Below, one piece after another: positions 26,665 to 34,927 of a stretch of 61,305 nt of DNA. Made by a program: the position numbers and the translations under genes. The notes under the pieces are model-generated. The model ran no database searches. It had not been told where the DNA came from and was given only the letters and a program-made list of their open reading frames with translations. The stretch comes from Acidobacteriaceae bacterium (GTDB lineage: Bacteria; Acidobacteriota; Terriglobia; Terriglobales; Acidobacteriaceae), in contig PLHQ01000023.1 of assembly GCA_003138975.1 (NCBI GenBank), forward strand, positions 1 to 61,305. Direction: 5' to 3'. Position 1 is the first letter of the stretch. Each line of letters opens with the position of its first letter.

Positions 26665-27951
26665 GTGTCTTCGTCGACTCGCAAACCGGGCATCCACATC
26701 GCATGGACAACGGTCACGTACCGCAGTGTGGCCATGATGATCCTGGCGGGGACGCTGCTATGCTTGCTGGGGATGCGACTGGCCTTTCCGCAGTTTACCG
26801 AGAGCAGCATCAAGGCGGCCGACGGCGTGGCCAACAAAGTATTGGAGCGCGTGGCAGGCATGGCTCCTCCTGCGGGTAGTGGCCTCTCCACGGCGCAACA
26901 GGCTCACTTTACGGCGCTGGATGGTACAGTGCGAGTGAAAAAGGGCAGTAGCAGTAGCTGGCTGGCGGCGGACTACAACGTCCCTCTGGATAAAGGTGAC
27001 GTGGTGCAGACCGGCTCGGAAGGCATGGCGAAGGTGGTATTCAACGACGGCACCAGCTACACCGTGAAACAAGACTCGCTGATTGTGATTGAAGAAAACT
27101 CGGCCAACGATCAGCAGCAGACGAATGTGGCTGTGGCGGTGAGTACTGGGACGGTGGATCTTTCGACCGCGACTTATTCCCAGGGTTCGAAATCGCAGGT
27201 GATTGTGGATGGAGCGACGGCATCGCTGGCTCCGGAGTCGATGGCGCAGGTGCACAACGATCCCAAGATGGATCAACACGAGATCCTGATGAAGAAGGGT
27301 GCTGGCGAAGTGACGCGCAACGGGGAGACCGTGCAGTTGGCGAACTGGGAGAAAGTGAGTTTCCGGCAAGAAGAAACGCACATGGAGAAAGCGAAAGGCA
27401 CGGGGCCTCCGACACCGATTTCTCCGGCGAATATGGCGCCGATTTTTACTTCGGGAGAGACGACCAAGGATGTGGAATTTTCCTGGACGCAGATGGCGAA
27501 TGCTTCTGGTTACCGGCTTCGCATATCGAGAAATCCCTACTTTTCTTCTACACTGGTAGATAAGAGAGTGAATACAGCGGATGTTACGGTCACAAGTCTG
27601 GGCGAAGGTGCGTACTACTGGGTGGTACAGTCGTACGAAGCGTCAGGGAAAGAGTCGGTGGAGAGCGAGAAAAATCGCTTCACTATTATTCCCAAGGGCA
27701 AACAGAACGAAGCCATCGACTTGGAACTGGATCCCTTCATTCAGCACGGACATGTGATTGAAGTTACCGGCAAGACGCAAGTCGGGGCCCGGGTGATGGT
27801 GAATGGGCGGGAGGTGCCGATGATCTCCACGGATGGCACGTTCCATTACTTCACGCCGCCGTTGGCCACTGGAGAAGCCGTGATTACGATAACGGCGCAG
27901 ACGTCGCAGGGCGGAGTGAATACGCAGCAAAAGAAAATTATTATCCAGTAG
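26665..27951 (+). CDS. FecR-domain envelope protein
   Basis: A 428-residue protein with one N-terminal membrane segment ([20 protein letters not shown]). Residues about 85-235 are a FecR domain ([36 protein letters not shown]). It is followed by a fibronectin-like segment ([12 protein letters not shown] is at its end) and a C-terminal Ig-like domain starting near [20 protein letters not shown]. In siderophore systems FecR binds TonB receptors and controls sigma factors, but stand-alone FecR proteins of this layout are common in Acidobacteriota with unknown roles. GTG 26665 follows an AAGG site. It sits directly before mreB, so a cell-envelope role is a fair inference. Confidence 0.75.
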   Translation: MSSSTRKPGIHIAWTTVTYRSVAMMILAGTLLCLLGMRLAFPQFTESSIKAADGVANKVLERVAGMAPPAGSGLSTAQQAHFTALDGTVRVKKGSSSSWLAADYNVPLDKGDVVQTGSEGMAKVVFNDGTSYTVKQDSLIVIEENSANDQQQTNVAVAVSTGTVDLSTATYSQGSKSQVIVDGATASLAPESMAQVHNDPKMDQHEILMKKGAGEVTRNGETVQLANWEKVSFRQEETHMEKAKGTGPPTPISPANMAPIFTSGETTKDVEFSWTQMANASGYRLRISRNPYFSSTLVDKRVNTADVTVTSLGEGAYYWVVQSYEASGKESVESEKNRFTIIPKGKQNEAIDLELDPFIQHGHVIEVTGKTQVGARVMVNGREVPMISTDGTFHYFTPPLATGEAVITITAQTSQGGVNTQQKKIIIQ

Positions 27952-27986
27952 GTGGCGCAGTAGTCGGTGTAATAAGTTCGTGCAAG

Positions 27987-28000
27987 CCGGGTTTTCCCGG
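27987..28000. terminator. Hairpin between FecR gene and mreB
   Basis: CCGGG and CCCGG pair around a TTTT loop, about 36 bases after the FecR gene stop. It may terminate or reduce read-through into mreB. There is no T tract. Confidence 0.35.
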
Positions 28001-28046
28001 AAGCAGAGCTGTTCGAATAGGCAAAAGCGAGAGAGAAGAGTTCGTC

Positions 28047-29105
28047 ATGTCAAGCAACGGCTTTCATTCATCACGTTCCCATAACCTCAGGTCTTTATTC
28101 AGCCTGTTCTCGAGCGATCTGGCGATCGATCTGGGGACGGCCAACACGTTGGTGTATGCACGCGGCAAGGGCATTGTTGTGAACGAGCCCTCGATTGTCG
28201 CCATCAACAAGAACACCGGCGAAGTGGAGGCCGTGGGCAAAGAGGCGAAAGAAATGCTGGGGCGCACGCCCGGCAACATCGTCGCCATCAAGCCCATGAA
28301 AGACGGCGTGATCGCCGACTTCAAAGTCACCGAGAAGATGCTGAACTATTTCATCCAGAAAGCGCACAACCGGAAGATGCTGGTGCATCCGCGGATTGTG
28401 ATCGGAGTGCCTTCGGAGATCACGCAGGTGGAAAAGCGGGCGGTCATGGACTCCGCGTATCGCGCCAAGGCGAGCGAAGTGCATCTGGTGGAGCAGGCCA
28501 TGGTGGCGGCGATTGGAGCCGGGCTGCCGATTACGGAGCCTAGCGGCAACATGGTGGTCGACATTGGCGGTGGCACGACGGACATCGCCGTGATTTCTTT
28601 GAGTGGCATTGTCTACTCGCGTTCGGTGCGGATGGCCGGCAATCAAATGGACGAAGCCATCATGAATTATCTGAAGCGGAAATATAACCTGCTGATCGGC
28701 GAACGCACGGCCGAGCAGATCAAGATGGAGATCGGTTCCGCGCACCAACTCGACAAGCCGATGACCATGGAGATCAAGGGACGCAACCTGATCGAAGGCG
28801 TGCCCAAGACCATTACGGTGGATGATGGCGAAATCCGCGAGGCGCTCAGCGAGTGCGTTTCGACGATCATGAATGCGATTCGCGTGGCCCTGGAACGGAC
28901 GCCGCCGGAACTTTCGGCGGACATCAGCGACCGCGGCATCGTGCTGACGGGCGGAGGGGCACTGTTGAAGAATCTGGACAAGCGCATTCGCGAAGAAACC
29001 GGGCTGCCGGTTTCCATTGCAGACGATCCGCTGTGCAGCGTGGTACTGGGCACGGGCAAGATGCTCAGCGACTTCAAGCTGCTGCGGAAGATTTCGATCG
29101 AGTAG
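28047..29105 (+). CDS. mreB: Rod-shape-determining actin homologue MreB
   Basis: A 352-residue bacterial actin. It has the phosphate-1 motif [16 protein letters not shown], phosphate-2 [18 protein letters not shown] and the late [15 protein letters not shown], matching MreB length and order closely. It polymerises under the membrane and organises cell-wall elongation through MreC, MreD, PBP2 and RodA, all encoded next to it. The start ATG 28047 follows a GAGAGAGAAGAG site. A short Ser-rich N-terminal extension of about 20 residues precedes the core. A 180-base gap made largely of heptamer repeat arms separates it from mreC. Confidence 0.97.
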   Translation: MSSNGFHSSRSHNLRSLFSLFSSDLAIDLGTANTLVYARGKGIVVNEPSIVAINKNTGEVEAVGKEAKEMLGRTPGNIVAIKPMKDGVIADFKVTEKMLNYFIQKAHNRKMLVHPRIVIGVPSEITQVEKRAVMDSAYRAKASEVHLVEQAMVAAIGAGLPITEPSGNMVVDIGGGTTDIAVISLSGIVYSRSVRMAGNQMDEAIMNYLKRKYNLLIGERTAEQIKMEIGSAHQLDKPMTMEIKGRNLIEGVPKTITVDDGEIREALSECVSTIMNAIRVALERTPPELSADISDRGIVLTGGGALLKNLDKRIREETGLPVSIADDPLCSVVLGTGKMLSDFKLLRKISIE

Positions 29106-29278
29106 CTGCGAGTACCGAATTGCGAGTACTGCGACCAGTAGAAGAATTAAGAGAGTATCGCCGCTCCATGCAGACGAACAAAAAGTATGTTCCCGCGGGC
29201 AGCACTTCGTTGCGAGCGTCTGCCATTGCCTTCTGCTTGATGCCTCATTTCGGTGCTTGGTACTGAGTACTCGCAACT
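29104..29278. repeat. Inverted heptamer-repeat element between mreB and mreC
   Basis: The left arm (29104-29138, five 7-bp units such as AGTACCG) starts inside the mreB stop codon. The right arm (29251-29278, four units such as TGGTACT) is its inverted family and ends six bases before the mreC start. About 112 bases of unrelated sequence lie between them. See the corresponding finding. Confidence 0.75.
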
Positions 29279-29284
29279 GACGTT

Positions 29285-30649
29285 ATGGAATCCGTACTTG
29301 GCCGTTACCGCAATCTGACCATTCTGGTGGGAGTGTTATTTCTGCAGGTGCTGGGACTCGCGGTCCAGGTCAAGCGCACCGGGGACGCGGAGAACACGCG
29401 TCTGATCCGTGTCTGGGCAGTGGATGCGATCACTCCTCTCGAGCGCGCACTGGTGTGGGCGCAGAACGACACCAGCAATCTCTGGCACAACTATTTCTTC
29501 CTGCGCGGGGTGCGGGCGGAAAACCGCCAACTCAAACAGCAGATCGAGCAGATGCGCCTCGAGCAGGTGCGGCTGAGCGAAGACGCGGAGCAGGCCCACC
29601 GTTTGCAGCAGTTGCTGTCTTTTAAAGAGCAGGTCATCGCCAAGACGGTCCCAGCGCAGGTGATTGGGTCGAGCGGTAGCGATCTGTCACGGTCCATCTA
29701 TATCGATAAGGGTTCGAATGAAGGTATTGCAACCGACATGGCGGTGATTACGGCGGGTGGCATCGTGGGCAAAGTATTGCGGGTGTACCCTTCGACTTCG
29801 TTAGTTCTGATGATCAACGACCAGACCAGCGGAGTGGGCGCGATGCTGGAGAAGTCACGGTTACAGGGCGTGCTCAAAGGAACTCCTGACGGGGCGGTGA
29901 TTTTAGAAAGGGTGATGAGCGACGAGCAAGTCGCCCCCGGCGACACTGTGCTGAGCAGCGGAGGTGACCAGATTTTTCCCAAGGGACTGCCGGTGGGCAC
30001 AGTCACCAAGGTTAGCCCGGGGCGGGAAATGTTCTTGAAGATCGAGGTGAAGCCGGCGGCCGATCTGAGCCGTCTGGAAGAAGTGCTGGTGGTTACGGAA
30101 AAGCAGGAACAGAATGCGGTGGTCGACAGCGGGGTCCGAGTGCGCGCGGCCGACATTTTGGCGCAGCGGTTGCCGTCGGTTCCGGACAAGCCGGTGGCGG
30201 ATGCGGCGGCTGCAGCGGGTGCCTCGGGAACCGATAAGGTGGTCCCGCCGGGACAAGAGACGGGCGCTGGCACAAAACCGCTGACTCCGGTTGAGAGTTC
30301 GGTGAAACCTGAGGCTGCTCAACACGCTGCGACGCCGTCTATCGCCAAGTTTGCGGGCGTTGGCCCGACGGCTGCGACTCCAGCTGGCGCGAAGGCTGTG
30401 AGCACTGGTAGTGCGCAGGGTGTGCCAGTCAACGGGCAGACCGGGAACAGCCAGACCGGGAACAGCCAAGCTGCAAAGAAAACTGCGCCTAAGCCGGCTT
30501 CCGGCGATCCAGTAGTGAATAGCGGTTCTCCAAACGCGGCCGCATCAAATGCCGCGGGCGGGTTGGCGAAACCTGCAACGGCGCGGCCCAAACCTCCCGT
30601 CACACAGCCTAATCCTCAACCGCCTGCAACGGAAGATAATCCCAACTAG
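29285..30649 (+). CDS. mreC: Cell-shape protein MreC with long low-complexity tail
   Basis: A 454-residue bitopic membrane protein. A membrane helix near residues 10-25 (LTILVGVLFLQVLGLAVQVK) is followed by a coiled coil at about 65-115 (ENRQLKQQIEQMRLEQVRLS) and the MreC beta-domain (IDKGSNEGIATDMAVITAGG; GTVTKVSPGREMFLKIEVK). These organise PBP2 and other synthases. Beyond residue 290 is an Ala/Pro/Thr/Lys-rich, probably disordered tail of about 160 residues (for example NSQTGNSQAAKKTAPKPAS), not found in the short MreC of model species. Tandem QTGNS units occur in it. Operon with mreB and mreD. Confidence 0.93.
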   Translation: MESVLGRYRNLTILVGVLFLQVLGLAVQVKRTGDAENTRLIRVWAVDAITPLERALVWAQNDTSNLWHNYFFLRGVRAENRQLKQQIEQMRLEQVRLSEDAEQAHRLQQLLSFKEQVIAKTVPAQVIGSSGSDLSRSIYIDKGSNEGIATDMAVITAGGIVGKVLRVYPSTSLVLMINDQTSGVGAMLEKSRLQGVLKGTPDGAVILERVMSDEQVAPGDTVLSSGGDQIFPKGLPVGTVTKVSPGREMFLKIEVKPAADLSRLEEVLVVTEKQEQNAVVDSGVRVRAADILAQRLPSVPDKPVADAAAAAGASGTDKVVPPGQETGAGTKPLTPVESSVKPEAAQHAATPSIAKFAGVGPTAATPAGAKAVSTGSAQGVPVNGQTGNSQTGNSQAAKKTAPKPASGDPVVNSGSPNAAASNAAGGLAKPATARPKPPVTQPNPQPPATEDNPN

Positions 30650-30650
30650 C

Positions 30651-31169
30651 GTGCCCATCACTTACACATCAGGGGAGCAGATTGAGGTTTACCGGTTCAG
30701 CATACCGGTAACGGTGGGCGTGCCATTGCTGGCGCTGTTTCTGCAAGCGTTCGTGCCCAGACGTCTTCCGTTCTTTTCCATCTTCGACTTGCCGTTGCTG
30801 GTGACGATTTTCTTTGCCATGGCGCGGCGGAATCCGATTTCGGGCCTCTTCACCGGGGCAGCCATTGGCCTGGTGCAGGACATGCTGGGGGCTTATCCGA
30901 TCGGAATCTACGGTATCGCCAAGACGGTGGTGGGTTACGGGGCGTCGTCGCTGGGCGCGAAGCTGGATGTCGAGAACGCTGGCGCGCGGCTGCTGGTCAC
31001 GCTGGGGTTCTACCTGTTGCACCAGGCGGTTTACTTCACGGTTGCCCGCGGCATGGTCAGTCTGACGCTGAATTGGAGCTGGAGCCGGGAAATCCTGGCC
31101 GGGCTGGCGAACGCTGTTCTCGGCGTGGGCTTGTATTTTCTGCTGGATAGATTTAAGCAGAGAACTTGA
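30651..31169 (+). CDS. mreD: Rod-shape-determining membrane protein MreD
   Basis: A 172-residue polytopic membrane protein with about five helices (for example VPLLALFLQAFVP, FDLPLLVTIFFAMAR and LLVTLGFYLLHQAVYF). Sequence conservation in MreD is low; the call rests on position directly after mreC, size, and the motif GLFTGAAIGLVQDMLGAYPIG, which resembles the conserved G-x-x-x-G-x-x-x-D-x-L region. GTG 30651 is used, one base after the mreC stop, rather than an earlier ATG inside mreC. Works with MreB and MreC to direct lateral wall synthesis. Confidence 0.88.
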   Translation: MPITYTSGEQIEVYRFSIPVTVGVPLLALFLQAFVPRRLPFFSIFDLPLLVTIFFAMARRNPISGLFTGAAIGLVQDMLGAYPIGIYGIAKTVVGYGASSLGAKLDVENAGARLLVTLGFYLLHQAVYFTVARGMVSLTLNWSWSREILAGLANAVLGVGLYFLLDRFKQRT

Positions 31170-31170
31170 A

Positions 31171-31340
31171 AGACAGGTCTCAGTTTTCAGCCAGAGCGAG
31201 CCGTGACTTACGTTACTTTCCGACCTCCCGGATCAGGTCCCTTAAGAGCTAGAATTGGTATACACCCCTCACTGAGACTGAAGAGGCTGCGACCCGCATG
31301 GCGAGTCGTGTATGAACAAAGAACCGAGAACTGAGAACGG
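31171..31340. repeat. Inverted heptamer-repeat element between mreD and mrdA
   Basis: The left arm (31171-31198; units such as TCTCAGT) begins two bases after the mreD stop. The right arm (31316-31340; units such as ACTGAGA) is its inverted form and runs directly into the mrdA ATG at 31341, supplying the purine-rich sequence before it. About 117 bases lie between. Confidence 0.65.
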
Positions 31341-33332
31341 ATGTTCGGTCGTGACGAAAAAGTATCGGCAATCCGCCTAACGGCGGCGCAGTACCTGATC
31401 CTGGGTATCTTCCTTGTGCTGGCTTACGGATTGTGGCGGCTGCAGGTAATGCAGACCGATCTGTACGCTACGCTTGCCGAAAAGAACCGTATCCGCAATG
31501 TGCCGATTCTGGCGCCCCGCGGCAAGATTCTGGACCGCGAAGGGCGCATCATCGTGGACAACTATCCGTCCTTTTCGGCTTTGCTGTTGCGCGATTCTTC
31601 CCGTGACCTGAATGCTGACACGGATCTGATTGCGCAAGGTCTGCATCTGGATGCGAATGAAGTACGGGCGCGCATTCGCCACTTCGCTGCCATGCCGCAG
31701 TACCAGCCGATCTTTCTGAAGGAAGACATCACGCCGGATGAGCAGGCCTTCATCGAGGCGCATCGCAACGAGCTGCCTGAACTGGACACGATCAGGGCGG
31801 ACCGGCGTCTGTATCCGCGCAACGGGTTCATGGCGCACCTGATTGGCTACGTCGGCGAAGTGACGGAAGACATGCTCAACCAGCCACAGTTCGAACTTTA
31901 TAGCCCAGGCGATGTGGTGGGAGTTTCTGGCGTGGAGCGGCAGTATAACAACGCGTTAATGGGAAAGAACGGAGCGCGGCAGGAATTGGTGAACAGTCAT
32001 GGCCGCGAAGTGGGGCTGTTGGGGGAAACGGATGCGATTCCCGGAAAACAGTTGAAGCTTACGGTCGACATTGACTTACAGATCGCAGCCGAGGAAGCGC
32101 TGGAAGGGAAGAATGGCGCAATCGTCGCGATGGATCCGCGGACCGGGGAAATTCTGGCGATGGTGAGCCGGCCGACATTCGATCCCAACGATTTTGCCGT
32201 ACGCGTCTCTCGCGACGAATGGAACAAGCTGGTTACGGACCCGGACAAGCCGCTGTTGAACAAAGCGATTCAGGCGCAGCTTGCGCCGGGTTCGACCTTC
32301 AAGATCATCATGTCGGTCGCGGGTTGGCAGGAAGGAATCGCACAAGACCTGCACGTGAACTGCACCGGCGGAGCGGAGTTCTACGGACGTCGCTTTGGCT
32401 GCTGGGTGAAAAGCGGGCACGGCCCCGTCACTCTGGAGAAAGCCATCTACCAGTCCTGTGACGTGTTCTTTTATACTCTGGCGGAAAAGTTAGGCATCGA
32501 CCGCATCGCCAAATACGCTACCGCTCTTGGTCTGGGACAGAAAACCGGCATTGACCTGCCCAACGAAGTGACCGGAGTGATGCCCTCGGAGGAGTGGAAG
32601 ATTCGGAACTTCAAACAGAAGTGGTTCGCCGGGGAAACGATTTCGGTGGGCATCGGGCAGGGCGCGGTGGCAATCACGCCGGTGCAATTGATGCGCGCGA
32701 TCGCCGCGATCTCCATGGGCGGCCGCCTGGTTGTGCCCCACGTCGTCGATCCGCAAGAGCTCCCCAGCGGATACGTCGAGACGAGTCATGTTACGGAAAC
32801 GAAGAACGTTCCTATCGATCCGAACGGGTGGACCTTTATTACCGATGCGATGTCGCGGGTTCTGCTGCCGGAAGGCACTGCTCCTTCGGCGCATATTCCT
32901 GGGATTGATATAGCAGGAAAGACGGGATCGGCGCAGATTGTCTCGCTGGCGACTCGCGCCAAGTTCAAGAACAGTGAAGCGCTCAATCAGAATGGATGGT
33001 TCGTCGGATTCACGCCGCGGCGTAATCCCGACGTTATTGTGTGTGTGCTGTTTGAAGGTGGCGAGCACGGAAAGCTGGCGGCGCGTTTGGCGACGCAGGT
33101 GCTTAAGGCGTATGTCGACAAGCAGCGGCGCGTGCCCAATAAGATGGTGGATGCGCCGAAGAGCGATGGCAAAGTTGACATGGGGGCTTTGTGGACTGCG
33201 CCCGAGGGGGACAAGCTGGAGGGCGGACGGTTCTCTCTGATTTTACCGAAGAAGCCGTCGGTGCTGGCGACTGCTGCTCCAGGCATGGCCAGTACCGAGT
33301 ACCTAGTACCGAATACCGGGAAAATGCAATGA
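31341..33332 (+). CDS. mrdA: Penicillin-binding protein 2 (elongation transpeptidase)
   Basis: A 663-residue class B PBP. A membrane anchor at residues 15-32 (AQYLILGIFLVLAYGLWRLQ) and the dimerisation domain (LAPRGKILDREGRIIVDNYP) precede the transpeptidase. The active-site serine is Ser318 in PGSTFKI; SCD in YQSCDVFFYTLAEKLGI and KTG in AGKTGSAQI complete the penicillin-binding triad. With RodA it makes lateral peptidoglycan. The last 15 or so codons, STEYLVPNTGKMQ, are translated from heptamer repeat DNA that entered the gene end, so the native protein probably ended earlier. Second gene pair of the rod operon. Confidence 0.95.
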   Translation: MFGRDEKVSAIRLTAAQYLILGIFLVLAYGLWRLQVMQTDLYATLAEKNRIRNVPILAPRGKILDREGRIIVDNYPSFSALLLRDSSRDLNADTDLIAQGLHLDANEVRARIRHFAAMPQYQPIFLKEDITPDEQAFIEAHRNELPELDTIRADRRLYPRNGFMAHLIGYVGEVTEDMLNQPQFELYSPGDVVGVSGVERQYNNALMGKNGARQELVNSHGREVGLLGETDAIPGKQLKLTVDIDLQIAAEEALEGKNGAIVAMDPRTGEILAMVSRPTFDPNDFAVRVSRDEWNKLVTDPDKPLLNKAIQAQLAPGSTFKIIMSVAGWQEGIAQDLHVNCTGGAEFYGRRFGCWVKSGHGPVTLEKAIYQSCDVFFYTLAEKLGIDRIAKYATALGLGQKTGIDLPNEVTGVMPSEEWKIRNFKQKWFAGETISVGIGQGAVAITPVQLMRAIAAISMGGRLVVPHVVDPQELPSGYVETSHVTETKNVPIDPNGWTFITDAMSRVLLPEGTAPSAHIPGIDIAGKTGSAQIVSLATRAKFKNSEALNQNGWFVGFTPRRNPDVIVCVLFEGGEHGKLAARLATQVLKAYVDKQRRVPNKMVDAPKSDGKVDMGALWTAPEGDKLEGGRFSLILPKKPSVLATAAPGMASTEYLVPNTGKMQ

Positions 33333-33401
33333 GGACAATCGGCGAGGGAAATCTGCGGATGGAGGGAGTTGCTCGGTACTCGATACTGGGTGCTCAGAAC
33401 T
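33291..33401. repeat. Inverted heptamer-repeat element between mrdA and rodA
   Basis: The left arm (33291-33318) is four near-perfect ARTACCG units inside the end of mrdA. The right arm (33374-33401; four units ending ACT, such as CGGTACT) is the inverse complement family and stops one base before the rodA ATG at 33403. CGGTACT is the exact reverse complement of AGTACCG. Confidence 0.8.
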
Positions 33402-33402
33402 C

Positions 33403-34500
33403 ATGAGCCGTTACGTTTCATATCGCGATTTCGACTGGCTGCTGCTGGTCTTGGTGCTCATGATCTGTGGGCTGGGCGTGATGGAGATCCGAAGCGCCAC
33501 AATGCACACCAAGTTTGCTGGGTCGCACATCAAGCAGATTTACTGGGTTTTCGCCGGCGTGGGGATGATGTTTTTGATCAGTCTGGTCAATTATCAGGCG
33601 CTCTTGGACAGAATCCACTGGTTTTACATTGCGGCGGTCGCGTCGCTGATGGCCGTGATGATCTTTGGACAGAAATACTTAGGAGCGCGGCGTTGGATTA
33701 AAATGCCCGGCGGCAACCACTTCCAGCCTTCCGAATGGGTGAAGCTGATCCTCATTCTCGCCGTGGCGAAGTATTTTGCCGATCTCCGGCACCGGGAACT
33801 TTCCTGGCCGGACTTCATGAAAGCCGGAGCAATCGTCGGCATTCCAATGCTGATGGTGCTGGCGCAGCCTGATCTGGGGACGGCTCTCACTTATATTCCC
33901 ATCGCCATTATGGGAGTTTTCCTGGGCGGAATGCAGTGGAAACAAGGATTGGCGGTGGCTCTGCTTGCGGCGGTAGGCGTGGGAGCGGTGTTCTTCACCC
34001 CGCGAGTGCACATTCTAAAGACTTACCAGAAGCAGCGGCTGACCAGCTTTCTGCAGCCGGAAGACGATCCTCAGGGGTCGGGGTACCAAGTTGAGCAATC
34101 CAAGATTGCCGTGGGCTCTGGGGGATTGTGGGGTGGGAAAGGCTCGCAAACTCACGGGGCGTTCCTGCCAGTTCCACAAACGGACTTCATTTTCGCGGCA
34201 TTCTCCGAGGAGCACGGATTCGTGGGCGCACTCGGGGTTCTGCTGTTATACTTCATAGTGCTGATGCGTTTGACCCAGAACGCGCAAACAGCGCCCGACC
34301 GCGCTGGCACGTTCGTCGTGATGGGTGTGGTGGCGGTGCTTAGCTTCCATATCCTGGTCAATGTTGGCATGGTGGTCGGTTTTATGCCGGTCACTGGAAT
34401 ACCTCTGCCGCTGATGAGTTACGGTGGGTCTTCCGTTCTGTTCATGTTCCTGGCGCTGGGGATGGTAATGAATGTTCGAATGCGCCGGTTTGTGAATTAG
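33403..34500 (+). CDS. rodA: RodA peptidoglycan glycosyltransferase
   Basis: A 365-residue SEDS-family membrane enzyme with ten predicted helices. It polymerises lipid II into glycan strands during elongation, paired with PBP2. The family motif LGARRWIKMPGGNHFQPSEW is seen near residue 90, with the conserved large extracytoplasmic loop region GSGYQVEQSKIAVGSGGLWG and FSEEHGFVGALGVLL containing the catalytic-region acidic residue. MTGIPLPLMSYGGSS is present near the C-terminus. It lies one base after the right repeat arm and is followed by a long untranslated stretch before the RNase gene. Confidence 0.95.
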   Translation: MSRYVSYRDFDWLLLVLVLMICGLGVMEIRSATMHTKFAGSHIKQIYWVFAGVGMMFLISLVNYQALLDRIHWFYIAAVASLMAVMIFGQKYLGARRWIKMPGGNHFQPSEWVKLILILAVAKYFADLRHRELSWPDFMKAGAIVGIPMLMVLAQPDLGTALTYIPIAIMGVFLGGMQWKQGLAVALLAAVGVGAVFFTPRVHILKTYQKQRLTSFLQPEDDPQGSGYQVEQSKIAVGSGGLWGGKGSQTHGAFLPVPQTDFIFAAFSEEHGFVGALGVLLLYFIVLMRLTQNAQTAPDRAGTFVVMGVVAVLSFHILVNVGMVVGFMPVTGIPLPLMSYGGSSVLFMFLALGMVMNVRMRRFVN

Positions 34501-34927
34501 CTGGGTGAGCCAGCTAAGGGTTCGTGAAGCTTGAAGTGGGAAGACGGTAGAGAGCAAATTGCTGCGCTCGATGGGCGCAGCCCCAAAAATATCGATCGCC
34601 CTCGCGTAAAGGGGGCATTTCACCGGCCAGTCGAGCAGTTGAAGGCCGGGCAGGATTGACGCAATAACGCTGCCGGCAGGGAAACGGCCCCCCGACCGGA
34701 AACGGTCAGAGAGTGCGGTCACAAACCCGGCAGACGAAAGCGAATAGTGCAGAAGATACCCAAGCTTGTGCAGCGGATTCGGTCAGGGAGCAACCTCCCA
34801 GGCCCTAGCCGTCCCTCCTCCGGGGCCAGCATCGCGACGCTCGATATCCTCCCGTTTCCTTCCTCGCTTCGCCCCGGTGAAGCCCGCCCGACTTTCGTAC
34901 ATTAGTCAGGGCGGGACCGGAGTGTCC
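34501..34927 (+). ncRNA. Gene-free, highly structured leader upstream of the RNase E/G gene
   Basis: This 427-base stretch has no convincing reading frame; a frame from 34766 joins the RNase gene but looks non-coding. Predicted hairpins include GCTGCGC/GCGCAGC (34561-34567 and 34575-34581), GCCGG-G-CAG with CTGCCGGC (34644-34677), and GACCG-GAAA-CGGTC (34694-34707), a GNRA-type tetraloop. I tested it by eye against RNase P RNA, tmRNA, SRP RNA and cyclic-di-GMP riboswitch patterns without a match. It may be an autoregulatory 5' leader, as known for E. coli rne, or an independent small RNA. Confidence 0.4.

Noticed and set aside
34501-34927. RNase P RNA, tmRNA, SRP RNA or cyclic-di-GMP riboswitch
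   Set aside because: The conserved cores (for example GAGGAAAGTC of RNase P) are missing; short resemblances such as AAACCCGGC are not enough.
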